64,000 nucleotides of DNA from Marinigracilibium pacificum (GCF_012926615.1 NZ_JABBNU010000003.1:186001-250000); one strand, 5' to 3'; counted from the stretch's first letter, positions 27,598-36,368 are shown. Notes: a model not told the origin generated them from the sequence alone. Numbers and translations: made by a program.

Positions 27598-28032
27598 TCA
27601 TATTCTGAACACTTCGAACAGAATAAATGATTTTAGATTTGAATAAAATAAAGGTTTTTCGCTTATAGAAAAGCTAGTATTGTAAACAGAGAAGAAATAC
27701 TCTAAGCAACTCTGAATGTTATGTAATACATCCAGATATATTTTAGTATTTAATTTCTTCTTATGTGTTTCTGATCTGTCATCATCCTCTTCTACTTCGA
27801 GATAATCAGGTATAATCTCTTGTGAAGGTAAATTTTTAGAAGATGATTGGGAGGAATATACAATCGGATATGTCTGAATATTCTTTTGGGAAAAAATATT
27901 AGATATTGACTGAGATAACTGATCGTTATCCACATTACCCGAATCTACCTCATTCGAAAGCATCAATGAATTGACACTTATGAAAAGGACAACGGATAAA
28001 AATGCAAATATCTTATTAGACTTTATTCCCAT
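27598..28032 (-). CDS. Small hydrophobic-leader protein upstream of the efflux operon, unknown
   Basis: The ATG at 28032 gives 144 residues with a hydrophobic leader (about residues 5-22); the ATG at 28053 would only add seven residues. The middle is Ser/Asp-rich, with an acidic stretch Glu-Val-Glu-Glu-Asp-Asp-Asp, and the C-terminus is aromatic-rich. No family recognised. It is on the same strand as the RND operon and 134 bp ahead of its first gene, so co-transcription is possible. Confidence 0.55.
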   Translation of the reverse strand: MGIKSNKIFAFLSVVLFISVNSLMLSNEVDSGNVDNDQLSQSISNIFSQKNIQTYPIVYSSQSSSKNLPSQEIIPDYLEVEEDDDRSETHKKKLNTKIYLDVLHNIQSCLEYFFSVYNTSFSISEKPLFYSNLKSFILFEVFRI

Positions 28033-28053
28033 TTGGCTGTAAATGTATACCAA

Positions 28054-28426
28054 GGATATCTATCCTACAATAATATTAATCCATAAATATTACAAATGAA
28101 TTATTTTTAAAATTTTGAATTGTTACGTTATCATAAGTTCAATAAATGGACTCACCAAAATAATTTTTTTAATAAAATAGCATTTCAATATCTAATAAAC
28201 TTGTTTAAAAGACTGTAAAACATTCTCTTTCCATAAGTTGTTTAAATACAAACCAACTCCTTTAAAATTGAAATATTAAAAGAATTAATATTCATTTTAA
28301 TGCATTCAAATAAATTTGTTAGCTTAATATAAATGATTATATTTATTATAATAAGCCGTTAAACTGTACAAAATCAATGAGCCAGCAGTTATACCGGAAC
28401 ACCACTACCAAACTACTATAATCATT
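28054..28426. other. Gene-free stretch between divergent genes
   Basis: Very AT-rich, no ORF, no strong hairpin. It should contain promoters for the small minus-strand protein and for the plus-strand secreted protein/cyclase pair. Confidence 0.4.
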
Positions 28427-28906
28427 ATGAAAAACATTTTCATTACCCTAATGATCATGTGCTTGATCAGTTTAGGAACAGAATATAAAGTTCTGTCACA
28501 AACAACACATACTCTCACCCTGAAAGTAAACACCGCAGACATTAAAAAAAGAGATGCCTATCTTTATTGTACTTTTAGTGGGCAACCTGAAAACACAGAT
28601 ACTCGTGAATTCAAGACTGTTGTTGATGTCGGTGATAAAATTATTTGGTTAGGAGTTTCTACTAGCTCAGAAAATGATATTGTTCAAATAAAATCCATAA
28701 ACCATGAAGGTGGTGATAATGTATTTGATAAAAATGTTCTAAAAGACTCAAATGAAAACCCTGGAATAGTTGAAGGTATTGTGCAGCAAGGCACTGAAGG
28801 ATTTGTGCAAAAGTATAAAATCTCATTTAAGATTATTCGCAATGGAGATCCTGATAATACCAATTATAACGTAGATCCGAAAATCGAAGTAAGAAAGTAT
28901 AACTAA
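28427..28906 (+). CDS. Secreted protein of unknown function, first gene of the cyclase operon
   Basis: The 159-residue protein has a signal peptide (about residues 1-25) and a beta-rich mature domain of about 130 residues that starts Thr-His-Thr-Leu-Thr-Leu-Lys-Val-Asn. No family or catalytic motif recognised. Its stop is 7 nt before the TPR-cyclase start, so the two are almost surely co-transcribed. It could be a sensory or accessory partner of the cyclase in the periplasm, which is inference from position only. Confidence 0.75.
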   Translation: MKNIFITLMIMCLISLGTEYKVLSQTTHTLTLKVNTADIKKRDAYLYCTFSGQPENTDTREFKTVVDVGDKIIWLGVSTSSENDIVQIKSINHEGGDNVFDKNVLKDSNENPGIVEGIVQQGTEGFVQKYKISFKIIRNGDPDNTNYNVDPKIEVRKYN

Positions 28907-28913
28907 CCATCCA

Positions 28914-30809
28914 ATGATATATGGGATAAACCTACATAGTATTAAAAAATATCAAATTCTAATTATAAAGTGGTCATTTATCTTTCTGCTTTGTATTATT
29001 CCATTTATATCATATTGTCAATCTTTATCCGAAACCGATAGTGCATTGATTTTATATGAATCTGATTCACTTTCAGACAAGGAATTATTACCTGTTCTTG
29101 AAATCCTTGCCAATTATTCTGACCCCAACGACAAATTAATATACAGTAATGAACTTATCGCTTTATCGCTAGACCTAAATGAGAGCGATTATCTATATGT
29201 TGGGTACCTGAACAAAGGAAACGCTCTAAGGATGAAAAGTGAATTAGTTCAGGCTTTGGAAAGTTATTTTAATGCTTCTAAGGTGGCAGAAGAAAATAGT
29301 ATGACCTACGACCTAAACAGGCTAAACATCTCAATAGCAGATATTTACTCTGAGCGTGGAGATCATACTAATGCAACTCGATACTATTTAAAAGCAATCA
29401 ATTCAATACAAGAAGGCAACTCAGATTCCTTAGGTCTTGCTAAAGCATATGAAAACCTTGGAGATGAATATCTAAATTATAACATGCCTGATTCGGCTTT
29501 ATTCTATTTTAATAAGTCGGGTGCAATATTTGAAAACCTTAATGATCTTGAAGGAATTGCATATAACTTTGGTAACAGAGGAATTGCTTTAGCAGAACTA
29601 GGCAAAGATGAACAAGCTAAAGACTTCATCAACAAAGCAATAACTCAACTTGAAATGATGGAAAATTATTATCCGATTTCAATTTTCCTTACTTACATGT
29701 CTGATATTTATTTAAACCAGAGCAATACAACTGTCGCATTAAATTATGCCAGAAGAAGCCTAGACCTAGCCACAAAATACGATTTAAAAGATCAGATCAG
29801 GGATGCCCATTATAAATTATCGGAATTATATGAAAGAACTGATGATTATAAAAACTCTCTGATTCATTATAAAAGCTATAAAGCATATGTTGATAGTGTA
29901 AATAATTATTCATCAATTCAGGATCTCGCAAATATGAGATCAGACTTCGAAATTGCTAAAAAACAAATTGAAGTTGACCTTTTAAATCAGCAAAAGAAAA
30001 ATCAAAAAATAGTAGTAATCGGTGTTATAAGCGCACTGGTTGTCTTGATTATTTTTGCAATTGGGTTAGTTCGCAGAAACAGGTTTATTGAACACACAAA
30101 TGGAATTATTGAAAGAGAAAAGGCTAGATCAGATAACTTACTACTAAATATTCTTCCAGAAGAAATAGCACAAGAACTAAAAGAAAACGGAAAGGTTAAA
30201 GCTAGAAAATTTGAAGAGGTATCAGTGATGTTTGCTGATTTCATTGGATTCACCAGACATTCCAACAACCTAAGTCCTGAAGTCCTTGTAACTAGTGTGG
30301 ACTTTTTCTTCTCGAAGTTTGATGCAATAATTGAAAAAAACGGACTGGAAAAAGTAAAAACTATCGGTGATGCATATATGTGTGCTGCCGGATTGCCATT
30401 TCCTGAAAAAGATCATGCTCAAAAAATAATTTGTGCAGCAGTTGAGATTTTGGAATTTGTTGAAAATGTAAAAAAAGAAACACCAGAAGGCATTGTTCCA
30501 TTTGACATAAGAATAGGAATAAATAGTGGACCCGTTGTTGCCGGAGTAGTAGGCACCAAAAAATTTGTTTATGACATATGGGGTGATACAGTAAATATTG
30601 CTTCAAGAATGGAGTCAAATTCCGAATCAGGAAAAATCAACATTTCTGAAACAACATTTGATCTTATAAAAGAAAAATATGAATGTATCTCCAGAGGAGA
30701 AATTGATGTCAAAAACAAAGGATTGATGAAAATGTATTTCATCTCCGACTCATTATTAAACAATGAAAATAACTCAATCAAAGATGTTGCGAAACACTCA
30801 TCCTATTAA
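28914..30809 (+). CDS. TPR-sensor class III adenylate cyclase
   Basis: The 631-residue protein begins with a hydrophobic leader (about residues 19-40). A run of TPR-like helical pairs follows (about 60-350, with Ala-Leu-Phe-Tyr-Phe-Asn-Lys-Ser and Glu-Leu-Gly-Lys-Asp-Glu-Gln-Ala), then one membrane helix (about 363-383) and a C-terminal class III cyclase domain (about 430-605). Metal-binding aspartates are in Met-Phe-Ala-Asp-Phe-Ile-Gly (about 440) and Thr-Ile-Gly-Asp-Ala (about 484). The lysine in Lys-Val-Lys-Thr-Ile-Gly and the aspartate in Tyr-Asp-Ile-Trp-Gly are the residues that select ATP, so cAMP is the expected product. The TPR part would face the periplasm. Confidence 0.9.
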   Translation: MIYGINLHSIKKYQILIIKWSFIFLLCIIPFISYCQSLSETDSALILYESDSLSDKELLPVLEILANYSDPNDKLIYSNELIALSLDLNESDYLYVGYLNKGNALRMKSELVQALESYFNASKVAEENSMTYDLNRLNISIADIYSERGDHTNATRYYLKAINSIQEGNSDSLGLAKAYENLGDEYLNYNMPDSALFYFNKSGAIFENLNDLEGIAYNFGNRGIALAELGKDEQAKDFINKAITQLEMMENYYPISIFLTYMSDIYLNQSNTTVALNYARRSLDLATKYDLKDQIRDAHYKLSELYERTDDYKNSLIHYKSYKAYVDSVNNYSSIQDLANMRSDFEIAKKQIEVDLLNQQKKNQKIVVIGVISALVVLIIFAIGLVRRNRFIEHTNGIIEREKARSDNLLLNILPEEIAQELKENGKVKARKFEEVSVMFADFIGFTRHSNNLSPEVLVTSVDFFFSKFDAIIEKNGLEKVKTIGDAYMCAAGLPFPEKDHAQKIICAAVEILEFVENVKKETPEGIVPFDIRIGINSGPVVAGVVGTKKFVYDIWGDTVNIASRMESNSESGKINISETTFDLIKEKYECISRGEIDVKNKGLMKMYFISDSLLNNENNSIKDVAKHSSY

Positions 30810-30827
30810 TTTCTTGACCAATTCAGC

Positions 30828-32006
30828 TTACTTTCCCTCTTTATTTTCATCATCCTCTTCATTACTTTCTCCACCAAATTCCACTTCATCCAGCTCAGAC
30901 TTTGCTTCCATAATTTCCTTTTTAAAAGGGCCATCAAATTGTGTTTCATCCACAGGATATAGTGAATCCTGGAATACCTGACCATATATTTCCCATAAAG
31001 CAAGGAACAAAGCTGCGATAAGTGGACCAATAATAATTCCGGCTATTCCAAAAAGAGCAAGACCCCCAAGGGTTCCAAATAAAATCATTAAATCAGGAAG
31101 ACCGGCATCTTTACCAACAAGCTTCGGACGAATTAGGTTATCAATATTTCCAACAACAACTGCACAGTAAATAGCAAGAACAATCGCAGCAGTGGTATCA
31201 CCCACAATAAATAGGTAAATAACTGCAGGTATCCATACGATTGCCGTTCCCAAAGCAGGTATGATAGAAAATAATATCATAACAACACTCCAGAAAATAA
31301 CATTTGGTATCCCGGCAAAGGCCATTCCGATACCTCCTAATACACCCTGAACAATTCCAATCAATAAAGTCCCCTTTAGTGTTGCTTTAGTCACCTTTAC
31401 AAACTTGGTCAACAAGGTATTTTCTTCCTCATTCTTTAATGGCAGATAGTATAAAAACTTCACCAAATACTCCTTTCCATAAATAAGAAAGTAGTAAAGT
31501 GTAAAAAGAAACATGAAAAATGAGAATATAAAACTGGCTGTTCCTGAAGAAAAGCTTTGCAATCCATCAATAAAAAAGTTGCCAACCCCCTTAACTATAT
31601 TCCCAATAGTAGCAGCAAGCTTTTCTTGATTTGGGAAAACCTTATGAACAATAGGAATGGATTCTAATTCAGTTATAATAATGTTTGGCTCCTTAGAAAC
31701 CTTTGTTAAAAAAGGTTCAGCTAACTTTACAGCATCTATCGCCTGCTCAATGACAATCACCATTAATCCAGCTAAAGGAATTAAAATGACGAATACAAAT
31801 AACATTAAGGTAATACCTGCTCCGGCAGAAGTGCGCCCATTTAACTTATTAACTATTCGCTTATAAATTGGAGTTAAAATTCCGGCAAATATTGCCGCAA
31901 GAAATATAGGCATTAAAAAACCTTTTATCATCACCAGGAACAAAACAGTAATTCCTAAGGTCATGATCAAAACAGTAGCTCTGTTAAAAGTTTGGTTTTT
32001 CATCAT
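30828..32006 (-). CDS. AI-2E family (YdiK/PerM-like) membrane transporter
   Basis: Using the ATG at 32006, the protein is about 392 residues with about eight hydrophobic segments. These include the N-terminal pair (Leu-Gly-Ile-Thr-Val-Leu-Phe-Leu-Val and Ala-Ala-Ile-Phe-Ala-Gly-Ile-Leu) and the C-terminal Ile-Ile-Gly-Pro-Leu-Ile-Ala-Ala-Leu family mark. The C-terminal tail is strongly acidic (Asn-Glu-Glu-Asp-Asp-Glu-Asn). The family was named for autoinducer-2 export, but members also include Na+/H+ antiporters and many of unknown substrate. The gene converges with the cyclase gene with only 18 bp between stops. Confidence 0.88.
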   Translation of the reverse strand: MMKNQTFNRATVLIMTLGITVLFLVMIKGFLMPIFLAAIFAGILTPIYKRIVNKLNGRTSAGAGITLMLFVFVILIPLAGLMVIVIEQAIDAVKLAEPFLTKVSKEPNIIITELESIPIVHKVFPNQEKLAATIGNIVKGVGNFFIDGLQSFSSGTASFIFSFFMFLFTLYYFLIYGKEYLVKFLYYLPLKNEEENTLLTKFVKVTKATLKGTLLIGIVQGVLGGIGMAFAGIPNVIFWSVVMILFSIIPALGTAIVWIPAVIYLFIVGDTTAAIVLAIYCAVVVGNIDNLIRPKLVGKDAGLPDLMILFGTLGGLALFGIAGIIIGPLIAALFLALWEIYGQVFQDSLYPVDETQFDGPFKKEIMEAKSELDEVEFGGESNEEDDENKEGK

Positions 32007-32088
32007 CGAGGATTTTGGTAGTAACAATAAAAATAGTAATTATAACATACATTTTTTTAAAGTTTAATCAAATAAATAATCCCAATAC

Positions 32089-32427
32089 ATGGTAAACTAC
32101 GATAATAGGCAATTTCGTCCTGTAGAATCTTCAGAAAATAGTGAAACAACTAATAATACAATCTTTGAGTACAAACAATCCGGAAATATCCTGACTGCTT
32201 TATATCAAGGAGGAAATATTTTGAAGGGACATTTAATAGGATTGGTTGCCAAAGATGGATCTATCGATATGCGCTATCACCAAGTCAATAACAAAGGTGA
32301 GTTAATGACAGGTATTTGCCAATCAAAACCCGAAATTTTAGAAAATGGCAAGATCAGACTCCATGAAACCTGGCAATGGACTTCCGGAGATAAGTCAACC
32401 GGAACTTCAATTATTGAGGAGATTTAA
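32089..32427 (+). CDS. Small conserved hypothetical protein
   Basis: The 112-residue protein has no signal or membrane helix. It is made of short beta-forming segments (Gly-Asn-Ile-Leu-Thr-Ala-Leu-Tyr-Gln-Gly-Gly, Gly-Leu-Val-Ala-Lys-Asp-Gly, Leu-His-Glu-Thr-Trp-Gln-Trp), consistent with a small beta barrel. Proteins of this type are often labelled N-acetylglutamate synthase in databases, but I see no GNAT motif, so I do not accept that name. It is the only plus-strand gene between 30.8 and 58.5 kb. Confidence 0.75.
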   Translation: MVNYDNRQFRPVESSENSETTNNTIFEYKQSGNILTALYQGGNILKGHLIGLVAKDGSIDMRYHQVNNKGELMTGICQSKPEILENGKIRLHETWQWTSGDKSTGTSIIEEI

Positions 32428-32546
32428 AACCATTAAGATTTAATTCAATATTTAATAAGGGCACACATTAAGCAAATAAGCTATTATAAAGGTTATTTTT
32501 ATTTCCGAATGGTCTAATTAAACGTGGGTAAAATAATTGATCTCCA

Positions 32547-32585
32547 TTAATAAAAGATGAAATGACCAGATCAGGCCATTTCATC
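32547..32585 (-). terminator. Terminator overlapping the end of the XRE regulator gene
   Basis: GATGAAATG and CATTTCATC pair around a 12-nt loop. In the minus-strand transcript the stem is followed by TTTTATTAA. Its right arm includes the last codons of the regulator. Confidence 0.6.
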
Positions 32586-32768
32586 CATAAATATTTCTTC
32601 TATTGGCTTACCGAAAATTTTGGAAAACCGAAAAGCTAAGGGTAAACTGGGATCAAACTTCCCCTTCTCTATCGCATTTATCGTTTGACGAGAGACGTCC
32701 GCAGCTTCTGCTAACTGTGCCTGAGTCATATCATGCTCAGCCCGTAATACTTTAAGCTTGTTTTTCAT
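32571..32768 (-). CDS. XRE/Cro-type helix-turn-helix regulator
   Basis: The 65-residue protein is a bare HTH domain: Met-Thr-Gln-Ala-Gln-Leu-Ala-Glu-Ala-Ala-Asp-Val-Ser-Arg-Gln-Thr-Ile-Asn-Ala-Ile-Glu-Lys in order (residues 14-35), then Phe-Asp-Pro-Ser-Leu. Such single-domain regulators usually repress their own operon. It overlaps the upstream membrane protein gene by 4 nt, and repeats in front of that gene are candidate binding sites. Confidence 0.9.
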   Translation of the reverse strand: MKNKLKVLRAEHDMTQAQLAEAADVSRQTINAIEKGKFDPSLPLAFRFSKIFGKPIEEIFMDEMA

Positions 32769-33172
32769 TTGTAGCGGTAGTTTCCAATGAAAATTGATGC
32801 TAAATAGGTAATTGAAATCAGGATCACTAATACTGAAATTTCTGCATCACTCTTGATCACATTTGTAACATCCAACATTGAATAGGCTAACCCACCAATT
32901 ACTGCCACTCCCAAAGTTAATCCCATTGCATCCATATAAATTTTGCGTTGCAACTCATCCAGATCTTTCAAATATTTACGATTTGCAAGAATTAATCCCA
33001 CTCCCATAATTATGTTTAAAATAATGGCTGCAATAGAATACGTCTGGTTAAAATCCCAAATATATTTTGACCCGAAAGATACCAATGCGACTGTTAGTAA
33101 CCAGGCAAAAGTCCAAATGGCCAACTGCTTAGTGTTTTTCATGGTCTGCTGTTTGATATTTACTTTTTCCAT
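32765..33172 (-). CDS. Small multi-pass membrane protein paired with an XRE regulator (DUF2178-like)
   Basis: The 135-residue protein has four hydrophobic segments (about residues 18-36, 42-60, 78-98, 108-128) and a central Asp-Glu-Leu-Gln-Arg-Lys-Ile motif between helices 2 and 3. A pair of this kind, a small membrane protein and a single-domain XRE regulator, is common and may respond to membrane state. Starts at residue 1 and residue 11 are both possible; I keep the first because it lies just after the operator-like repeats. Confidence 0.78.
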   Translation of the reverse strand: MEKVNIKQQTMKNTKQLAIWTFAWLLTVALVSFGSKYIWDFNQTYSIAAIILNIIMGVGLILANRKYLKDLDELQRKIYMDAMGLTLGVAVIGGLAYSMLDVTNVIKSDAEISVLVILISITYLASIFIGNYRYK

Positions 33173-33175
33173 ATT

Positions 33176-33205
33176 TGTAAAGTTAAGTTTAACTTATGTA
33201 AAGTT
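33176..33205 (-). promoter_or_regulatory. Operator-like direct repeats before the XRE operon
   Basis: TGTAAAGTT occurs twice, at 33176-33184 and 33197-33205, 21 bp apart (two helical turns). An AAGTTTAACTT palindrome lies between them. They sit between the candidate promoter and the start codon; a third CTTTACA lies at 33250-33256 in the other direction. Autoregulation by the XRE protein is the likely use. Confidence 0.5.
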
Positions 33206-33214
33206 TTATTTACA

Positions 33215-33248
33215 CAAATATACACTAAAAAATTACAATGTAAACAAT
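33215..33248 (-). promoter_or_regulatory. Candidate Bacteroidota promoter of the XRE operon
   Basis: On the minus strand a TATTG-type -33 element is followed after about 22 nt by TATATTTG, a match to TAnnTTTG. The predicted transcript start is about 35 nt before the ORF. Confidence 0.5.
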
Positions 33249-33404
33249 ACTTTACAAAAAGATTATAATATTTTACAATTAGCTATTAGATAGTTACTTA
33301 TATAAGCAGAATTGAACTTGAATTAATTACAACAACACATTCAACAAATTCATAATCTTTATTCATTTGAAATCAGCAGCTATGCTATCATCAATGTTTC
33401 GCCC

Positions 33405-33968
33405 TTATTCATTTAATACACTTAATGCATTATCTATACTTTTTAATAATTGCTCTTCTTTTATGACTACATCATTCATTGATATTGAGAGAAATGTGGC
33501 TATTTTCCAATTAGATTCATCATTGTCAATGAAGTCCATTGTGATAAATCCGGATAAAAGTATGTTTGAATATTCCTCGTAAGCTCTTTGCTTTGTGTAA
33601 ACATCATTTATAGCCTGAATCTTGTTCAAATCAATTTTATTAAATACACCTGTCTGAATTCCAGTTTGAAATGCACTATTACTAAATGACAATGTGTTTA
33701 CTCCATTAAAAAATCCTGGCTTAAATCCTTTTAAATCCTTCTTCATCATATAAAACCGGGTACTGTCTCTTACCATCCTATGATAATCAATAACCTTCTC
33801 AATCTTTATTTTATTAGATTGAATTTCAGATTCAACATTCTCAATTAGTGAATTGTATTTATTTGTTTCTTTTCTAACTTCTGACCAATTTGAAATAGCA
33901 AAGCCAAGAAAGACACCTATTGTCACTGATATCACCTGAATTAATAAATCATTGATTTTACTTTTCAT
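33405..33968 (-). CDS. Single-helix membrane protein related to DUF6090
   Basis: The 187-residue protein has a membrane helix at about residues 9-26 followed at once by Asn-Trp-Ser-Glu and a long charged helical region (Asn-Ser-Leu-Ile-Glu-Asn-Val-Glu-Ser-Glu-Ile). This is the plan of DUF6090 proteins; a clearer member lies at 36937-37644. The N-terminal leader before the helix is shortened. Function unknown. Confidence 0.75.
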   Translation of the reverse strand: MKSKINDLLIQVISVTIGVFLGFAISNWSEVRKETNKYNSLIENVESEIQSNKIKIEKVIDYHRMVRDSTRFYMMKKDLKGFKPGFFNGVNTLSFSNSAFQTGIQTGVFNKIDLNKIQAINDVYTKQRAYEEYSNILLSGFITMDFIDNDESNWKIATFLSISMNDVVIKEEQLLKSIDNALSVLNE

Positions 33969-34065
33969 TTAATTCATCTGTTACGATTGAAAGTCAAAAA
34001 TATCAAAACGTACTTTCTCCATAGTAAACCCTAATAAGGCCTACAATCATTAATTTTCAACCAGC

Positions 34066-34746
34066 CTATTCCTGATTATTAGGCAAAGGCGTAATCATAA
34101 TGTGAGCTCTGTGAGTTCCCGGCTCCATAATCCATGGGTGATTTGGCGCCAAAGGTGATTCAGGTAATCCTGTAGACTCAGAAGTTGCGTAAGGCATATA
34201 AACAACATAGCGTTTCTTAGCCCCATCTACCTCGTTAATTTCAGGGTTATACATTTCATTTGGTCCATGATAAATGTGAAGAGTCAATCCGGGAGTGATT
34301 GTTAATTTTCCAGATTTCATTTCTTCACCTCGGATTTCATATATTTCATCTCTGGATTTTCCTTCAGCTCTTAACTCTCTTCCTCTTGCCATAAAGGGTT
34401 CTAGATCTTTGTGATAACATGCAGCATTAAAACCTTCCTTATTTGGGTCGTCAGTCAAAACGATCAGCTCGTTGTCACCTTCCCTGTAAGTCACAAATTC
34501 ACCTGCTTTATTAAATCCAATAACCTTACAATTGGATCGACTTTCAGCAGGGGCTGCCAATAACGAAGTGGCAATTAACGCTTCTTCAGAATCAATTGGC
34601 TTAAGTTCTTTATTTGTATTTTCTGATGGATCCTCTAACATAGATTTGGCAGTTGTGGATTCTTCTTTTTCATTATTAGTGCTATCCGATGAATTACAGC
34701 AAATCAACAATCCTGTGATAACGAGTGTGGCTAGAATATTTTTCAT
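34066..34746 (-). CDS. Lipoprotein of unknown function
   Basis: Starting at the ATG at 34746 gives a 226-residue protein with a proper lipoprotein signal (Leu-Ile-Cys-Cys, Cys near residue 16-17). The upstream reading from 34887 adds a leader of 47 residues that is not credible. An acidic linker (about 20-60) is followed by a compact domain with Val-Ile-Gly-Phe-Asn, Tyr-His-Lys-Asp-Leu-Glu-Pro-Phe-Met-Ala-Arg-Gly and a Pro/His-rich end (Pro-Asn-His-Pro-Trp-Ile-Met-Glu-Pro-Gly-Thr-His-Arg-Ala-His). The histidines could bind a metal, which is speculation. Confidence 0.75.
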   Translation of the reverse strand: MKNILATLVITGLLICCNSSDSTNNEKEESTTAKSMLEDPSENTNKELKPIDSEEALIATSLLAAPAESRSNCKVIGFNKAGEFVTYREGDNELIVLTDDPNKEGFNAACYHKDLEPFMARGRELRAEGKSRDEIYEIRGEEMKSGKLTITPGLTLHIYHGPNEMYNPEINEVDGAKKRYVVYMPYATSESTGLPESPLAPNHPWIMEPGTHRAHIMITPLPNNQE

Positions 34747-34941
34747 TTTATAGGGGATAATATTTTTGTCTAAAAGAACCTTCGTAAATAAAGACTTATC
34801 GTGGTTCAAATTTAAAATAGGTGAATTTTGAGGGATTTCAAATAATTGAAGGGAAGTAATTGATAATGAACGCAGAAAATCAATCATTCTTGGTTACAGT
34901 AACATAACGAAAGTGTTGGAGAACTAGGTTAGTACATATTA

Positions 34942-34975
34942 AACTAATGGCTAGTGTCCTTACTAGCCATTAGTT
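34942..34975. terminator. Perfect 14-bp hairpin, likely terminator of the VOC/small lipoprotein unit
   Basis: AACTAATGGCTAGT, loop GTCCTT, then the exact complement. It lies about 64 nt past the stop of the small lipoprotein gene on the minus strand. The T tract is short, so termination strength is uncertain; the perfect stem could also be a regulatory site. Confidence 0.6.
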
Positions 34976-35038
34976 GTTTAGTATAATCACATAACTCGCT
35001 ATCACTCGTAACCGAATTGCGTTTGCAAGCAGTTCAAT

Positions 35039-35218
35039 TTATAGGCGTCCTCCGCTATACAAATCCACATCCATATGAGGTCTGACTCTGGGGCCGTTAG
35101 GTCCAAAGTCCATACTTATTCCGGCGCTTGTGCCCCACCTCATGTTTGAACACCCACTTAAGGATAGTAACAATAGAAATATGAAGATTAGGGCTATATT
35201 TTTCTTAATTAATTTCAT
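35039..35218 (-). CDS. Small lipoprotein of 59 residues
   Basis: The ORF runs from the ATG at 35218 to a TAA at 35039. It has two N-terminal lysine-rich residues, a hydrophobic stretch of about 14, and a textbook lipobox Leu-Ser-Gly-Cys at residues 20-23. The mature part is only 36 residues: Trp-Gly-Thr-Ser-Ala-Gly-Ile-Ser-Met-Asp-Phe-Gly, then Gly-Pro-Arg-Val-Arg-Pro-His and a Tyr-Ser-Gly-Gly-Arg-Leu end. It starts 22 nt after the VOC-lipoprotein stop, so the two form one unit. It is easily missed in annotation because of its size. I believe similar tiny lipoproteins occur in other Cytophagales. Confidence 0.8.
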   Translation of the reverse strand: MKLIKKNIALIFIFLLLLSLSGCSNMRWGTSAGISMDFGPNGPRVRPHMDVDLYSGGRL

Positions 35219-35240
35219 GATTGTGTTTTTTTCAGTTTTA

Positions 35241-36098
35241 TTAATTCCATTCCTGAATAGTCAACTGTGCTCCAACCGGATCAATTAATACTGCGACTGT
35301 TCCGTTTCTAATTCCCTGGTTTGGATTCATTACAATATAAGCTCCTGCTGCTTCAGCTTTTGATGCTGCTTGATCTACATCAGCCACCTTAATATATGGC
35401 ATCCAGGCAGTTCTTCCTTCTTCAATAGGGTTCTTAATAGCCCCCGATAGTTTTGTTCCATTTTTAGAAAATATAAAATATGGAGCTTTACCTTGTTTTA
35501 CTTCTTCGGTTTCATACAATACTAGTCCTTTGTAGAAATTAAGTGAACCCTCTAGATTAGTCGTCCACAATTCATTCCAAAGCCAACTATTATTCATAAC
35601 AGACTCAGATGCCGGATCACCGGTAGATGATTTTAACAGGGCAACAATTGCTCCTTGAGGATCCTGAATTAAAGCAGTGCTTCCCCTACCATCAAATTCA
35701 GCCGTATCAAAGATAGTTTTACCACCACTGGCCTCATTAAATTTCAAGGCGGCATCTAAATTCTGAACAGAGATTGATCCTACCCATTCGCTTCTATCAC
35801 CATACTTCGGTGCAAGCTGGAAGATTCCTCCAATGGCCTTACCATTGTTTTTTATCACATGATAAAGGTTATCACCGCTACCAAGAGTTTCAAACTCCCA
35901 GCCGAATACCTCTCCATAAAATTTCATAGCTGCTGTTGGATTTGAGGTAGCCAGGTCATGCCATACAAACTGCCCTGGATTATAATTTTCAGTTACAGTT
36001 TCTGAAACTGATGGATATGTGATGCCACCATTACAACTCGCTCCCAGGATTACTATGAGTGAGAGAAACAGTACATTAAATGACCGTCTGAAATTCAT
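35241..36098 (-). CDS. Lipoprotein with two VOC (glyoxalase-like) domains
   Basis: From the ATG at 36098 the protein is 285 residues with a lipoprotein signal (Leu-Gly-Ala-Ser-Cys) and two VOC modules of about 115 residues. Module 1 begins Phe-Val-Trp-His-Asp-Leu-Ala-Thr and module 2 Trp-Asn-Glu-Leu-Trp-Thr-Thr-Asn. VOC proteins bind metals and cover glyoxalases, dioxygenases and drug-binding proteins. The second module ends Gln-Leu-Thr-Ile-Gln-Glu-Trp. Cytoplasmic two-module homologues exist; the lipid anchor is less usual. The ATG at 36113 adds only five residues. Confidence 0.85.
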   Translation of the reverse strand: MNFRRSFNVLFLSLIVILGASCNGGITYPSVSETVTENYNPGQFVWHDLATSNPTAAMKFYGEVFGWEFETLGSGDNLYHVIKNNGKAIGGIFQLAPKYGDRSEWVGSISVQNLDAALKFNEASGGKTIFDTAEFDGRGSTALIQDPQGAIVALLKSSTGDPASESVMNNSWLWNELWTTNLEGSLNFYKGLVLYETEEVKQGKAPYFIFSKNGTKLSGAIKNPIEEGRTAWMPYIKVADVDQAASKAEAAGAYIVMNPNQGIRNGTVAVLIDPVGAQLTIQEWN

Positions 36099-36368
36099 GA
36101 TTTTCTGATTCATATCTGAATAGTAGGTTGATATTATTTAAAACAATCCATCACGGTTTCAAAAAGCAGAAGGTTGTTATCAACTGAATTTGAAAACCTA
36201 AATGAACCTGATTTTTAAGAATTATTATATATTAAAATAATAAATTCCGGGCAATTCTACTGCATCTATGTGGGGTTATTATCAGGAATAGTTCTATGAC
36301 GGTTGCGTATATGTTTATAAATAGTTCTTGATACATCCAGGTTTGATTATTAACAGTTAAATTTATAG
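36099..36368. other. Gene-free stretch before the repeat region
   Basis: No ORF and no strong hairpin. It contains the upstream region of the VOC lipoprotein gene, with no recognisable promoter pair. Confidence 0.4.

Noticed and set aside
32089..32427. N-acetylglutamate synthase
   Set aside because: Similar proteins carry this name in databases, but 112 residues without a GNAT motif cannot support it.
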